From: Verrucomicrobiota bacterium
GTDB lineage: Bacteria > Verrucomicrobiota > Verrucomicrobiia > Opitutales > Opitutaceae
Length of the DNA stretch: 64,000 bases
Assembly: GCA_030601755.1 (NCBI GenBank)
Contig: JAUWBF010000002.1
Span: 1-64,000 of the forward strand
Direction: 5' to 3'
Position 1 is the stretch's first letter. Each line of letters opens with the position of its first letter. The position numbers and the translations under genes were made by a program. The notes under the pieces are model-generated. The model did no database searches. It worked only from the letters and a program-made list of their open reading frames with translations, and was not told the DNA's origin. This document shows, piece after piece, positions 18,176-26,598 of this stretch.

Positions 18176-19726
18176 ATGACCTCGGAAACAGACGCTCCGG
18201 AACCACCCCGTCCGCCGCCCTCCGCCTCGGCCGACGAGGAACGTCTGCGTCTGTTCAACCTGTCGCTCGACCTGCTCTGCGTGGCCGGGCTCGACGGCTA
18301 CTTCCGGCATGTGAACCCGTCCTGGACGCGCGTGCTCGGCTGGTCGCGCGAGGAGCTGTTGTCGCGTCCGGTCGCATCCTTCATGCACCCCGACGACCGC
18401 GAGCGCACCCTGGCCGCCCGCGAGCAACTGGCGCGCGGTGTGCCGATCCACGGCCTCGAAAACCGCTACCTCTGCAAGGATGGCTCCTACCGCTGGCTCT
18501 CCTGGCAATGCACCGTGGAGCCGGGTGGCACCACCGTCTTCGGCGTGGCCCGCGACATCACCGACCGCCGCCAGAGCGACCACGAGAACCTCATCGTCAG
18601 CAAACTCGACGCCGCCGCCACGCTCGCGTCCGGCATCGCCCACGATTTCAACAACCTGCTCACCGGTCTGCAGCTCAACCTCGACATGATGGAGCTGGCC
18701 GGCCCGATCTCGCCGCAGCAGTCCGGCAACCTGCGCCAGGCCCGCGAGGCCGTCGAGTCCGCCCGCAGGCTGACCCAGCAACTGCTCACCTTTTCCCGCC
18801 GCGACGGCACCGGCGCGCGCCGCGTCGTGTCGCCCGGGCCGCTCCTGCGCGAAGCGTTCGAGGTCGCGCTGCGCGGCACCAACCTGCGAGGCGTCTGCAA
18901 CGTGGCCCCCGGCCTGCGGACGGTGGAGGCGAGTGAGGACGAGCTCGCCCACGTCGTGCGCAACCTCGTCGCCAACGCCCGTGACGCCATGCCCTCGGGC
19001 GGCACGCTGACCCTGTCCGTCGCCAACCTCACCCTCGGTCCCGAGCACGGCCCTGAGTATCCGTCGGGCAACTACGTCTGCTTCGGCATCGTCGACGAGG
19101 GCCCGGGCATCCCGCCGGACCATCTTTCCAAGGTGTTCGATCCCTACTTCTCGACCAAGCGGCGCGGCAGCGAGAAGGGCATGGGCCTCGGGCTGACCAT
19201 CTGCCATGCCGTCGTGCAGAAACACGGCGGCTTCATGACGATCACGCCGGGCCCCGGCGGCGTCGGCACCGCCGTGCGTTGCCACCTGCCCGCGGTGGGC
19301 GCGGAACCCGCGTCGGAGGCGACGGACGAACGCGCCCCGTCCTCGCGGACCGGCCCGTCGCGTCGGGACGCGCGCGTGCTGGTGATGGACGACGAGCCGG
19401 CGGTCCGCGAGGTGATCGAGCAGACCTTGATGGAGCTCGGTTGCGAGGTGCTGCTGGCCGCCGACGGGGTGGAGGCGCTCGAGCACTATGCCCGCTTGCG
19501 CGCCGAGGGCGGCCGGTTGGACCTCGCGTTGCTCGACCTCACCGTGCGCGGCGGCCCGGGCGGCGTGGAGGTGTTGCGCGAGCTGCGCGAGATCGACCCG
19601 GCCATTCGCGCCGTGCTCATGACCGGCTACGACCGTGGTCCCGCCGAGCGCGAGTATCGCGACCACGGCTTCATGGCCGTGCTCAGCAAGCCCTTCGCCC
19701 TGGACGACCTGCGGGCGTTGCTGTGA
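18176..19726 (+). CDS. Hybrid sensor histidine kinase with PAS and receiver domains
   Basis: 516 residues from ATG 18176. A PAS domain (about 20-145) contains FRHVNPSWTRVLGWSREEL and ends with the linker VFGVARDITDRRQ. The kinase core has GIAHDFNNLLTGL (H box), NLVANARDAMP (N box), DEGPGIPP and GMGLGLTICHAV (ATP lid). A C-terminal receiver (about 400-516) has VMDDEP, the phospho-acceptor in LALLDLTV, VLMTGY and LSKPF. There is no membrane segment, so it is a cytoplasmic sensor. The HDFNN H box is typical of NtrB-like kinases. The cognate regulator is not adjacent. Confidence 0.92.
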   Translation: MTSETDAPEPPRPPPSASADEERLRLFNLSLDLLCVAGLDGYFRHVNPSWTRVLGWSREELLSRPVASFMHPDDRERTLAAREQLARGVPIHGLENRYLCKDGSYRWLSWQCTVEPGGTTVFGVARDITDRRQSDHENLIVSKLDAAATLASGIAHDFNNLLTGLQLNLDMMELAGPISPQQSGNLRQAREAVESARRLTQQLLTFSRRDGTGARRVVSPGPLLREAFEVALRGTNLRGVCNVAPGLRTVEASEDELAHVVRNLVANARDAMPSGGTLTLSVANLTLGPEHGPEYPSGNYVCFGIVDEGPGIPPDHLSKVFDPYFSTKRRGSEKGMGLGLTICHAVVQKHGGFMTITPGPGGVGTAVRCHLPAVGAEPASEATDERAPSSRTGPSRRDARVLVMDDEPAVREVIEQTLMELGCEVLLAADGVEALEHYARLRAEGGRLDLALLDLTVRGGPGGVEVLRELREIDPAIRAVLMTGYDRGPAEREYRDHGFMAVLSKPFALDDLRALL

Positions 19727-19817
19727 GCGCGGGAACCTCGGCGCGGCCGGTGCGGTCAGGGAATTGACGACTCTCCGCCCGTCCGGCACGGCATTGGCTG
19801 AATCCGTTGGGAGCACG

Positions 19818-20231
19818 ATGTATTCAACACTCAAAACCATTCGCTTCGCGCGCGGGATTCTCTGGCTCACCGCCGTGGGGGTGCTGGCCTACTTCGCGCT
19901 GCGCTCCTCGCCCAACCTGAGCGAGATCGGCTGGCTGCCGGAGACGGTCACGCACTGGGCGGATCGCCACGGCGTGCTGCGCAATCTGCCGGCGTTCGGC
20001 TTGTTGTATCTGGTCGGCCTCGTGACCTTCGGCATCGGGCGCGCGTGGTGGGTTTGCGGGTTGGTGTGTCTGGTCGCCGTGGTCCTGGAATCGGGGCAAT
20101 TGCTGATTGCCAGCCGAACCTTCGACTGGGACGACATTTTCTTCAGCTGGGCGGGCGTCCTGATCGTGCACCTGCCGCTCTGTCTGATGAGGCGACTGTG
20201 GTCTTCGTCGACCGTCGATGCCGGTCCCTGA
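19818..20231 (+). CDS. VanZ-like membrane protein
   Basis: 137 residues with four hydrophobic segments (about 13-28, 55-70, 75-95 and 110-126). It fits the VanZ/YxxB layout: a first helix, then HWADRHGVLRNLPAFGLLYL, then VVLESGQLLI and the polar pair DWDDIFFSWAG, where VanZ proteins carry E--Q and R--D--D residues. VanZ itself raises teicoplanin resistance, but most relatives have no known function. It is 91 bp after the hybrid kinase gene. Confidence 0.65.
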   Translation: MYSTLKTIRFARGILWLTAVGVLAYFALRSSPNLSEIGWLPETVTHWADRHGVLRNLPAFGLLYLVGLVTFGIGRAWWVCGLVCLVAVVLESGQLLIASRTFDWDDIFFSWAGVLIVHLPLCLMRRLWSSSTVDAGP

Positions 20232-20249
20232 ACTGCCGAGGGGCAAAGT

Positions 20250-20462
20250 TCAGGAGTCCGGCTCGTCGGCGAGCAGCTCCAGCGCGCGTTCCAAGTCCTC
20301 GTCGGCCACGTCGACCTTTACTCCGCCGATGGCGTTGGCGTAGAGCCAGTCGACCGCGACCATGTTTTCGTCGCGGATGTAGGCCCGCACCCCGCTGCCC
20401 TCAAGCCGGGCGATCAGCAGGTGAGCGCCCATCGGATCGGTGAAGGTGGCGATCGTCTTCAT
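20250..20462 (-). CDS. DUF2007-type small protein
   Basis: 70 residues. MKTIATFTDPMGAHLLIARL followed by EGSGVRAYIRDENM and GGVKVDVADEDLERALELL match the DUF2007 fold (putative signal-transducing or metal-related small proteins that read like ferredoxin-fold domains). Its start overlaps the 3' end of the tgt fusion gene by 62 bp in another frame of the same strand, so the two are likely coupled. Function unknown. Confidence 0.75.
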   Translation of the reverse strand: MKTIATFTDPMGAHLLIARLEGSGVRAYIRDENMVAVDWLYANAIGGVKVDVADEDLERALELLADEPDS

Positions 20463-22524
20463 GGCCCGCAGTGTGTGCAAACTGCGGATGTTGGCGAATG
20501 CGGGCGGCGAAATCCGGGCGTGCGGACTCGGGAAGGTCGGTGGGAAACTGCGAATGGCTGCGGCTCCAGCGGCCGAGCCAGTCTGCGCCGAGCAGTGGAG
20601 GGCGGCCGGGGTGGGCGGCTGCTCCCTCGGGACGATTGAAGGCGATGGTGGTGCTGGCCTTGGGGCCGGTGCCGACACCCGCCGCCACCCACCAGCCGGC
20701 GGTGAGCAGCGTCACGCGCACGGCGGTCGCGGCGGAGTAGGTGTAGAGCTCTGCCGACTTGTCACCGAGCTGCGCGGCGAGCTCTCCGAACATGGCAGGC
20801 GTCCATAGCGGCGAGTCGACCTTGGCCGAGAAGGGGTCGTAGTAGATGAGATCAGGCAGCGGCGCGGCGGTGCGGGTCTCGCGGAAATCGCCTTCGTGCA
20901 GCACCCACTCGAACAGGCCCGAGGCGTGCGACCAGCGGCCGTTCTTGAGCAGGGCTTGGGGAGCGGCGTGGCGGAGGTGAGCGAAGAAGGCGGGGTTGCG
21001 CGCGGCGAGGCGCAGCGGATCGAGGTCGCGCTCAAAGCTGACGAGGCGGATGGGGCGGAGCGAGGGTGCAGCAGCGTCGCCGGGCTGAGTGCCGTTGGTT
21101 GCGGCGGCGAACTCGCGTTCGAAGCAGACGAGGGCGGCCATGGCGTTGTGCGCGGCGCCGAGGCCGACGTCCCAGATGACCAGCGGATCGGGCGTCGTGG
21201 TATCGCGGATACGGTCGGCGAGCGCGGACTGGTCGACGTAGACGCGGTTGGCCTCCTCCTCGGGGCGGTTGACCGAGTGCATGATCTCGCCGGAGCTGAT
21301 CTGGCGGATGCTGTTGAAACCGCGGCCGGAGTCGTGGATCTCGTAGTCGCCGAGCCGGCGGCGCTTGGGGGGCTTGGGAGGCTTGGGCGGGTGGCCGGGG
21401 TTGTCCTCGTCGTTGGCGAGGAGCACCGGTTTGTTGGCCTCGTAGAAGGCCGGCCACTCGTCGCGCAGGATGGCGGCGCGCATGCCGGCGGTGAGGCGGT
21501 GGTAGAAGGTGAAGTTGTGCACGCTGAGCAGGTGCCAGCCGAGGTTCTCGTCGGCCTTGGTCAGGTGGTGCAGGTAGGCGCGGGAGTAGTCGCGGCAGGC
21601 GGCGCAGTCGCAGTTGGGGTCGAGTTTTTCCTCGGAGAATTTGTAGACGCCGCGGCGCAGTTGCAGCCGGCCCTGCGAGGTGAAGGCGACGCCGCGGCGG
21701 GCGACCTGCGAGGGAATGATGCAGTCGAACATGTCGACGCCGCGGTGCACGGCCTCGAGCAAGTCGATCGGCGTGCCGACGCCCATGAGGTAGCGGGGGC
21801 GGTCATCGGGCAGGAAATCGGTGGCGATGCCGGTGAAGCGGTAGCGTTCCTCGTGGGTCTCGCCGACCGCGAGGCCGCCGATGGCGAGGCCGTCGAAGGG
21901 CAGCTGGCGCAGGAACTCGGCGCTGCGTTGGCGCAGGTCGGCGTGGCAGGCGCCCTGCACGATACCGAAGAGCGCCTGCGGGGAGTCGCCACGGGCGCGC
22001 AGCGAACGCTCGGCCCAGCGGTGGGTCAGGTGCATGGCGGCCTCGGCGGTGGCGTGGTCCGCCGTCGAGGGAATGCACTGGTCGAGCACCATCATGATGT
22101 CGCTGCCGATGGCTCGCTGGGTGGCGATGCTCGACTCGGGCGAGAGCAGGTGGGTGCGTCCGTCGACGTAGCTTTGGAAGTGCGCGCCGTCCTCGTTCAT
22201 GGCGCGCGAGTGAGGCAGGGAAAAAATCTGGAAACCTCCGGAGTCGGTCAGCACGGGACGGTCCCAGTTCATGAACCGGTGGATGCCGCCGAATTTTTCG
22301 AACACCTCCGGGCCGGGGCGCAGGAGCAGGTGGTAGGTGTTAGCGAGGAGAACGTTGGAGCCGGTGGTCTTGAGGTCGCCGACCGACATGCTCTTCACCG
22401 TGGCCTGCGTGCCCACCGGCATGAAGATGGGCGTCTGCACCTCGCCGTGGAGGGTCGTGAACCGGGTGGCGCGGGCCTTGCCGCCGGTGACGGTCTTTTC
22501 CAGGGTGAAGTTGAGTCGGGACAT
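20401..22524 (-). CDS. tgt: Queuine tRNA-ribosyltransferase fused to an MnmC-type methyltransferase
   Basis: 707 residues from ATG 22524, against about 375 for ordinary bacterial Tgt. Residues 1-370 are Tgt: VLTDSGGFQIFSL (catalytic Asp), GVDMFDCIIPSQVARRG and the zinc site CDCAACRDYSRAYLHHL. It exchanges guanine-34 for a queuosine precursor. After a proline/lysine linker (HPPKPPKPPKRRR, 379-390), residues 392-660 resemble the methyltransferase domain of MnmC (DUF752): EIMHSV-RPEEEANRVYVDQ, the SAM site IWDVGLGAAHNAMAAL (450-465), and LIYYDPFSAKVDSPLWT (559-574). That domain methylates nm5U34. The last 45 residues overlap the DUF2007 start. No frameshift separates the parts. Confidence 0.88.
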   Translation of the reverse strand: MSRLNFTLEKTVTGGKARATRFTTLHGEVQTPIFMPVGTQATVKSMSVGDLKTTGSNVLLANTYHLLLRPGPEVFEKFGGIHRFMNWDRPVLTDSGGFQIFSLPHSRAMNEDGAHFQSYVDGRTHLLSPESSIATQRAIGSDIMMVLDQCIPSTADHATAEAAMHLTHRWAERSLRARGDSPQALFGIVQGACHADLRQRSAEFLRQLPFDGLAIGGLAVGETHEERYRFTGIATDFLPDDRPRYLMGVGTPIDLLEAVHRGVDMFDCIIPSQVARRGVAFTSQGRLQLRRGVYKFSEEKLDPNCDCAACRDYSRAYLHHLTKADENLGWHLLSVHNFTFYHRLTAGMRAAILRDEWPAFYEANKPVLLANDEDNPGHPPKPPKPPKRRRLGDYEIHDSGRGFNSIRQISSGEIMHSVNRPEEEANRVYVDQSALADRIRDTTTPDPLVIWDVGLGAAHNAMAALVCFEREFAAATNGTQPGDAAAPSLRPIRLVSFERDLDPLRLAARNPAFFAHLRHAAPQALLKNGRWSHASGLFEWVLHEGDFRETRTAAPLPDLIYYDPFSAKVDSPLWTPAMFGELAAQLGDKSAELYTYSAATAVRVTLLTAGWWVAAGVGTGPKASTTIAFNRPEGAAAHPGRPPLLGADWLGRWSRSHSQFPTDLPESARPDFAARIRQHPQFAHTAGHEDDRHLHRSDGRSPADRPA

Positions 22525-22577
22525 GGAGGGTCCCGCAGTAAGAGGGGCGCTCGGGGTCGTGAGAAGGAAGAAACGCC

Positions 22578-23996
22578 TCAGGTTTCTACCGGCAGATTGA
22601 CCGCGAAGGTGGCGCCTTTGCCTGGCTGGCTTTGCACGCTGAGGGTGCCGCCGTGGTTTTCGGCGATGGTCTTCGCAATGGCCAATCCGAGGCCGGTGTG
22701 GCCGGTGCCGCCGGTGCGGGCTTTGTCGGCGCGGTAGAAGCGTTCGAAGACGTGCGGAAGATCTTCGGTGGCGATGCCGGGGCCGTTGTCGGCAATGGTG
22801 ACGACGATGCAATCGCCATCGCGACGGCAGGCTATGTCGACACGGCCGTCGCGGGCGGTGGCCGGGCGGTGTTGGACGGCGTTGCGGATGAGGTTGGCGA
22901 AGAGGATGCCGAGCGCGGGCGCGTCGCCGCGCAGGGGGGCATCGGTGAGATCGGCGAAGAGTTGCACGTCGTGTGCGGTGGCGAGGGGTTGGAGCTGGCC
23001 GACGGTGTCGCGGAGGATGTCGGCGAGGTCGCAGGGTTGATGGGCGGCGCGGTTGTTGGCTGCTTCCTGGCGACTGAGGGTGAGCAGGGACTCGATAAGT
23101 CCGCGCATGCGCTCGGCGTTGTTCTGGCAGGTTTGCAGGGCCTCGTGGTATTCGGCGGGCGTGCGCTCGCGGCGGAGGATGCGCTGGGTCTCGGCGATCA
23201 GCACGGAGACGGGGGTGCGCAGCTCATGCGAGGCGTCGGAGCTGAAGCGGCGTTCGCGTTCGAAGGAGGCCTGCAGGCGGGCAAAGGTCTGGTTGAGCAC
23301 GCGGGCGAGTTGGTCGAGCTCGCTGTCGCCGCCGGTGGTGTCGATGCGCTCGTCGAGGTTGCCCTCGGCGATGCGGGTGGCGGTGTGGCTGATGGTGGCA
23401 ATCGGCTTGATGGCACGACCGGCGAGCCACCAGCCACCGACCAGTCCGAGCACCCAGGCACCGAGACCGGAGGCGGCGAGGATCAAGCCGAAGCGGCGCA
23501 TGTCGGCGATTTCGCGGGTGATGTCGCGGCCGAAGACGCTGCTGAAGCCGCGTGACGATGCGCGCAGCGATTCGCGGCGGTTGCCGACGGAGCGGACGTC
23601 TTCGCCAAAGCCGAAGGTGGGCACGGGCAGCGGGCGGACGTCGGCGGGTGTGTTGTCTGATTGGAGCAACACACTCCCGTCGGCGTCGCGCAGCGTGAAG
23701 TAAGTGGTGCCGGTGAACTGGGCGGCGACGGCGGGCGGCAGGGTGATCTGGTGGGCGCGCAGGGCCTCGGCCAGTTTTTCGGGCGGCACGGGGGCGTCGC
23801 CGGGCTTTTGGCCGTAGTCCATCAACGTGCGAATGAGCAGGCGTTCGCTGTCCTGCAGTTCGCGGTCGAGGCGGCGCATCTGGTGATCCCAGGCGAAGTG
23901 GTAGGCGGTGACGCAGAAGGCGCCGATGGCGACGAGCAGAATGACGCCGTGCCAGACCTGGATGCGCCAGCGGATGGAGTGCAGGAAGGAGCTCAT
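22578..23996 (-). CDS. Membrane sensor histidine kinase of the efflux operon
   Basis: 472 residues. A first membrane helix at about 15-33, a periplasmic sensor region to about 165, a second helix at about 168-190, then HAMP (GRAIKPIATISHTATRIAEG). The kinase core shows SSDASHELRTPVSVL (H box), NLIRNAVQH (N box), DNGPGIA and TGLGLAIAK. The ATG overlaps the stop of the response-regulator gene by four bases, so they form a two-component pair. They lie at the end of an operon encoding a MacAB/TolC-like system, which they probably control. The stimulus is unknown. Confidence 0.92.
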   Translation of the reverse strand: MSSFLHSIRWRIQVWHGVILLVAIGAFCVTAYHFAWDHQMRRLDRELQDSERLLIRTLMDYGQKPGDAPVPPEKLAEALRAHQITLPPAVAAQFTGTTYFTLRDADGSVLLQSDNTPADVRPLPVPTFGFGEDVRSVGNRRESLRASSRGFSSVFGRDITREIADMRRFGLILAASGLGAWVLGLVGGWWLAGRAIKPIATISHTATRIAEGNLDERIDTTGGDSELDQLARVLNQTFARLQASFERERRFSSDASHELRTPVSVLIAETQRILRRERTPAEYHEALQTCQNNAERMRGLIESLLTLSRQEAANNRAAHQPCDLADILRDTVGQLQPLATAHDVQLFADLTDAPLRGDAPALGILFANLIRNAVQHRPATARDGRVDIACRRDGDCIVVTIADNGPGIATEDLPHVFERFYRADKARTGGTGHTGLGLAIAKTIAENHGGTLSVQSQPGKGATFAVNLPVET

Positions 23997-24643
23997 GCGA
24001 TGGAGTAGCCGTGTCCGCGGCGGGTGGTGATGAGATCGTGGCCGAGTTTTTTGCGCAGGTTGGAAACGTGCACGTCGAGCAGGTTGGAGAGGGAGTCGTC
24101 GTCCTCGTCGTAGAGGTGATCGTAAAGATCGGCGCGGCTGACGACCTCGCCGCGGTGCAGCGCGAGGTATTCAAACAAAGAATACTCGCGCGGGGTGAGG
24201 GCGATTTCCTCGCCGGCGCGGGTGACCGTGCGGGCGGCGGTGTCGATGACGACGTCGCCCAGCTCGTGCGTGGTGCTGGCGCGACCGGCGGAGCGACGAA
24301 TCAGGGCGCGCAGGCGGGCGAGCAGCTCGTCGATGTCGAAGGGCTTGGTGAGGTAGTCGTCGGCACCGAGGTCGAGCCCCTTGATGCGGTCGGGCACGGT
24401 GTCGCGCGCGGTGAGCATGAGCACCGGAGTGGGCACGGCGGGGCGGATGGTCTCGAGCACACCCCAGCCGTCGAGCCGGGGCAGCATGACGTCGAGCACC
24501 ATGGTGTCGTAAGTGCCGGTGAGCGCCTTGCGCACGCCCTCGACGCCGTCCGAGGCGGTGTCCACGGCGTAGCCTTCCTCGCGCAGACTGGTGGCAAGCG
24601 TGCGCTGCAGGTCGGGGTCGTCTTCGATCAGGAGGAGGCGCAT
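23993..24643 (-). CDS. OmpR/PhoB-family response regulator
   Basis: 216 residues. Receiver domain: LLIEDDPD, the phospho-acceptor in TMVLDVMLPRLDGWG, the switch Thr in LMLTARD, and DYLTKPFDIDELLARL. The C-terminal winged helix has LTPREYSLFEYLALHRGEVV and LLDVHVSNLRKKLG, typical of the OmpR class. It overlaps the kinase gene by ATGA and follows the permease gene by 15 bp. It likely regulates this efflux operon. Confidence 0.95.
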   Translation of the reverse strand: MRLLLIEDDPDLQRTLATSLREEGYAVDTASDGVEGVRKALTGTYDTMVLDVMLPRLDGWGVLETIRPAVPTPVLMLTARDTVPDRIKGLDLGADDYLTKPFDIDELLARLRALIRRSAGRASTTHELGDVVIDTAARTVTRAGEEIALTPREYSLFEYLALHRGEVVSRADLYDHLYDEDDDSLSNLLDVHVSNLRKKLGHDLITTRRGHGYSIA

Positions 24644-24658
24644 GGCTGAGGGCGGTGG

Positions 24659-25873
24659 TCATTCATGTCGCAGGGCCTCGATGGGATCAAGGCGCGCGGC
24701 GCGGCGGGCGGGGGCGAAGCCGAAGGCCACGCCGACGGCGGCGGAGAAGAGGAAGGCCACGAGGTTGATCTGGCTGTTGAAGGCGAAGGGCACGCCGATC
24801 AGCGGGCTGATGCCGGCGCAGAGCAGCAGGGCGATGGCGACGCCGACGAGGCCGCCGATGCAGGAGAGGGTGACGGCCTCGACGAGGAACTGCAGCAATA
24901 CCTCGCGGGCGGTGGCGCCGATGGCGAGGCGGATGCCGATCTCGCGGGTGCGCTCGGTGACGGAGACGAGCATGATGTTCATGATGCCGATGCCGCCGAC
25001 GACGAGCGACACGCCGGCGACGGCCCCGAGGAGCATGGTCATGACCTTGGTCGACGAGCTGAGGGTGTCAGCGATCTGGCGGGTGTCCATGACCGAGAAA
25101 TTGTTGTCCTGATTGGGCTGCAGGTTGCGGCGTTGGCGGAGCAGCGAGTTGATGTCGGCGATGAGGGCGTTGCTGTCGGTGCCGTCCTCGGCGGAGAGGT
25201 TGATCATGCCGATGTCGTGCGAGGAGGTCTTGCCGATCATGCGGCGCTGGAGCGAGGTGAGCGGCACGATGATGGTGTCGTCCTGATCGCCCATGCCGGC
25301 CTGGCCCTTGGTGGCGAGCAGGCCGATGACCTCGACCGAGGCACGGCCGAGGCGGATCTTTTGTCCAACGGGATCCTCGTCGCCGAAGAGTTCCTTTTTG
25401 ACGGTGTTGCCGATGACGGCGACGGCGGCGCCGGACTTGTATTCGGCTTCGGTGAAGGCGCGACCGGAAGCGATGGTCCAGCGGTTGATTTGGAAATAGG
25501 CGGGCGTGGAACCGACGGTGGTGGTGGTGCGGGCGTCCTGCCGGTAGATGGTGCTGAGGGAGGCGTTGCGCACGGGGGCGGCGGCGGCGATGCCGGCGAC
25601 CTGATCGCGGATGGCGTTGACGTCCTTCTCGGTGAAGTTGGGCACGCCGGCGGAGGAGGAGCGCGGGCCGAAGCCGGCACCGGGGCGGACCATGATGAGG
25701 TTGCTGCCGAGGTTGGAGATCTGCTGCTTCACAGCCTCGGTGGCGCCCTCGCCGAGGGTGACCATGGTGATGACCGCGGAGACGCCGATGATGACTCCGA
25801 GCACGGTGAGGAAGGCGCGGGTGAGGTTGCGGCGGATCTCGCGGAGGGCGATGAGGAAGGCGTTCCAGATCAT
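24659..25873 (-). CDS. MacB-like ABC transporter permease (system 1)
   Basis: 404 residues. One N-terminal helix (about 20-45), a large periplasmic region of about 220 residues, then three C-terminal helices. The C-terminal signature GGIGIMNIMLVSVTERTREIGIRLAIGAT is typical of MacB/FtsX permeases, which drive tripartite export by mechanotransmission. In MacB proper the ATPase is fused; here it is the separate gene just upstream, overlapping by four bases. The substrate may be a peptide, lipoprotein or antibiotic; sequence alone does not tell. Confidence 0.92.
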   Translation of the reverse strand: MIWNAFLIALREIRRNLTRAFLTVLGVIIGVSAVITMVTLGEGATEAVKQQISNLGSNLIMVRPGAGFGPRSSSAGVPNFTEKDVNAIRDQVAGIAAAAPVRNASLSTIYRQDARTTTTVGSTPAYFQINRWTIASGRAFTEAEYKSGAAVAVIGNTVKKELFGDEDPVGQKIRLGRASVEVIGLLATKGQAGMGDQDDTIIVPLTSLQRRMIGKTSSHDIGMINLSAEDGTDSNALIADINSLLRQRRNLQPNQDNNFSVMDTRQIADTLSSSTKVMTMLLGAVAGVSLVVGGIGIMNIMLVSVTERTREIGIRLAIGATAREVLLQFLVEAVTLSCIGGLVGVAIALLLCAGISPLIGVPFAFNSQINLVAFLFSAAVGVAFGFAPARRAARLDPIEALRHE

Positions 25874-26598
25874 GACGAGAGGATGAGGTTGCGGTGGTTG
25901 ATTTTGTCCGAGGCGATGAGGCCGTCGCGGACGTGGATGACGCGCTTGGCGTAGGCGGCGACCTCGTCCTCGTGGGTGACGAGGATCACGGTGATGCCGT
26001 GGTCGAGGTTGAGCCTGGTGAGCAGCTCCATGACCTCGCGGGTGGTGGCGGTGTCGAGGTTGCCGGTGGGTTCGTCGGCGAAGAGAGTGTCGGGCTCGGT
26101 GACGATGGCGCGGGCGATGGCGACGCGTTGCTGCTGGCCGCCGGACATCTCGGCGGGGGTGTTGCGGTGTTTGTCGGCGAGTCCGACGGAGGCGAGGGCG
26201 GCGGCGGCTTTCTCGTGGCGCTCGGAGCGGGTGAGTCCGCGGTAGAGGAGCGGGAGCTCGACGTTCTCGATGGCGCTGGTGCGGGCGAGGAGGTTGAAGC
26301 CTTGGAAGATGAAGCCGAGGGCGTGGCGGCGCAGGAGCGAGCGGCGGTCGTTGTCGAGGTTTTCGACGGGGATGCCTTGGTAGCGGTAGCTGCCGGTGGT
26401 GGGCGTATCGAGGCAGCCGAGCAGGTTCATGAGCGTGGACTTGCCGGAGCCGCTGGGACCCATGATGGCGACAAACTCGCCGTCGCGAATCGTGAGGTTG
26501 ATACCGCGCAGGGCCTGAAAGGCGGCGTCGCCGTGACCGTAGGTTTTGGTGAGATTCACCAGCTCGATGAGCGGGGGACTGTCGTCGGGAGGGTTCAT
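25870..26598 (-). CDS. MacB-like ABC transporter ATPase (system 1)
   Basis: 242 residues. Walker [19 protein letters not shown] loop [11 protein letters not shown], signature [14 protein letters not shown] and Walker [13 protein letters not shown] with the H loop ILVTHED. The PTGNLD sequence places it in the LolD/MacB class. It sits between adaptor and permease genes with four-base overlaps on both sides. Confidence 0.95.
   Translation of the reverse strand: MNPPDDSPPLIELVNLTKTYGHGDAAFQALRGINLTIRDGEFVAIMGPSGSGKSTLMNLLGCLDTPTTGSYRYQGIPVENLDNDRRSLLRRHALGFIFQGFNLLARTSAIENVELPLLYRGLTRSERHEKAAAALASVGLADKHRNTPAEMSGGQQQRVAIARAIVTEPDTLFADEPTGNLDTATTREVMELLTRLNLDHGITVILVTHEDEVAAYAKRVIHVRDGLIASDKINHRNLILSS

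Noticed and set aside
17999-19870. 623-codon antisense frame opposite the hybrid kinase
   Set aside because: No domain; the plus strand carries a full PAS-kinase-receiver protein.
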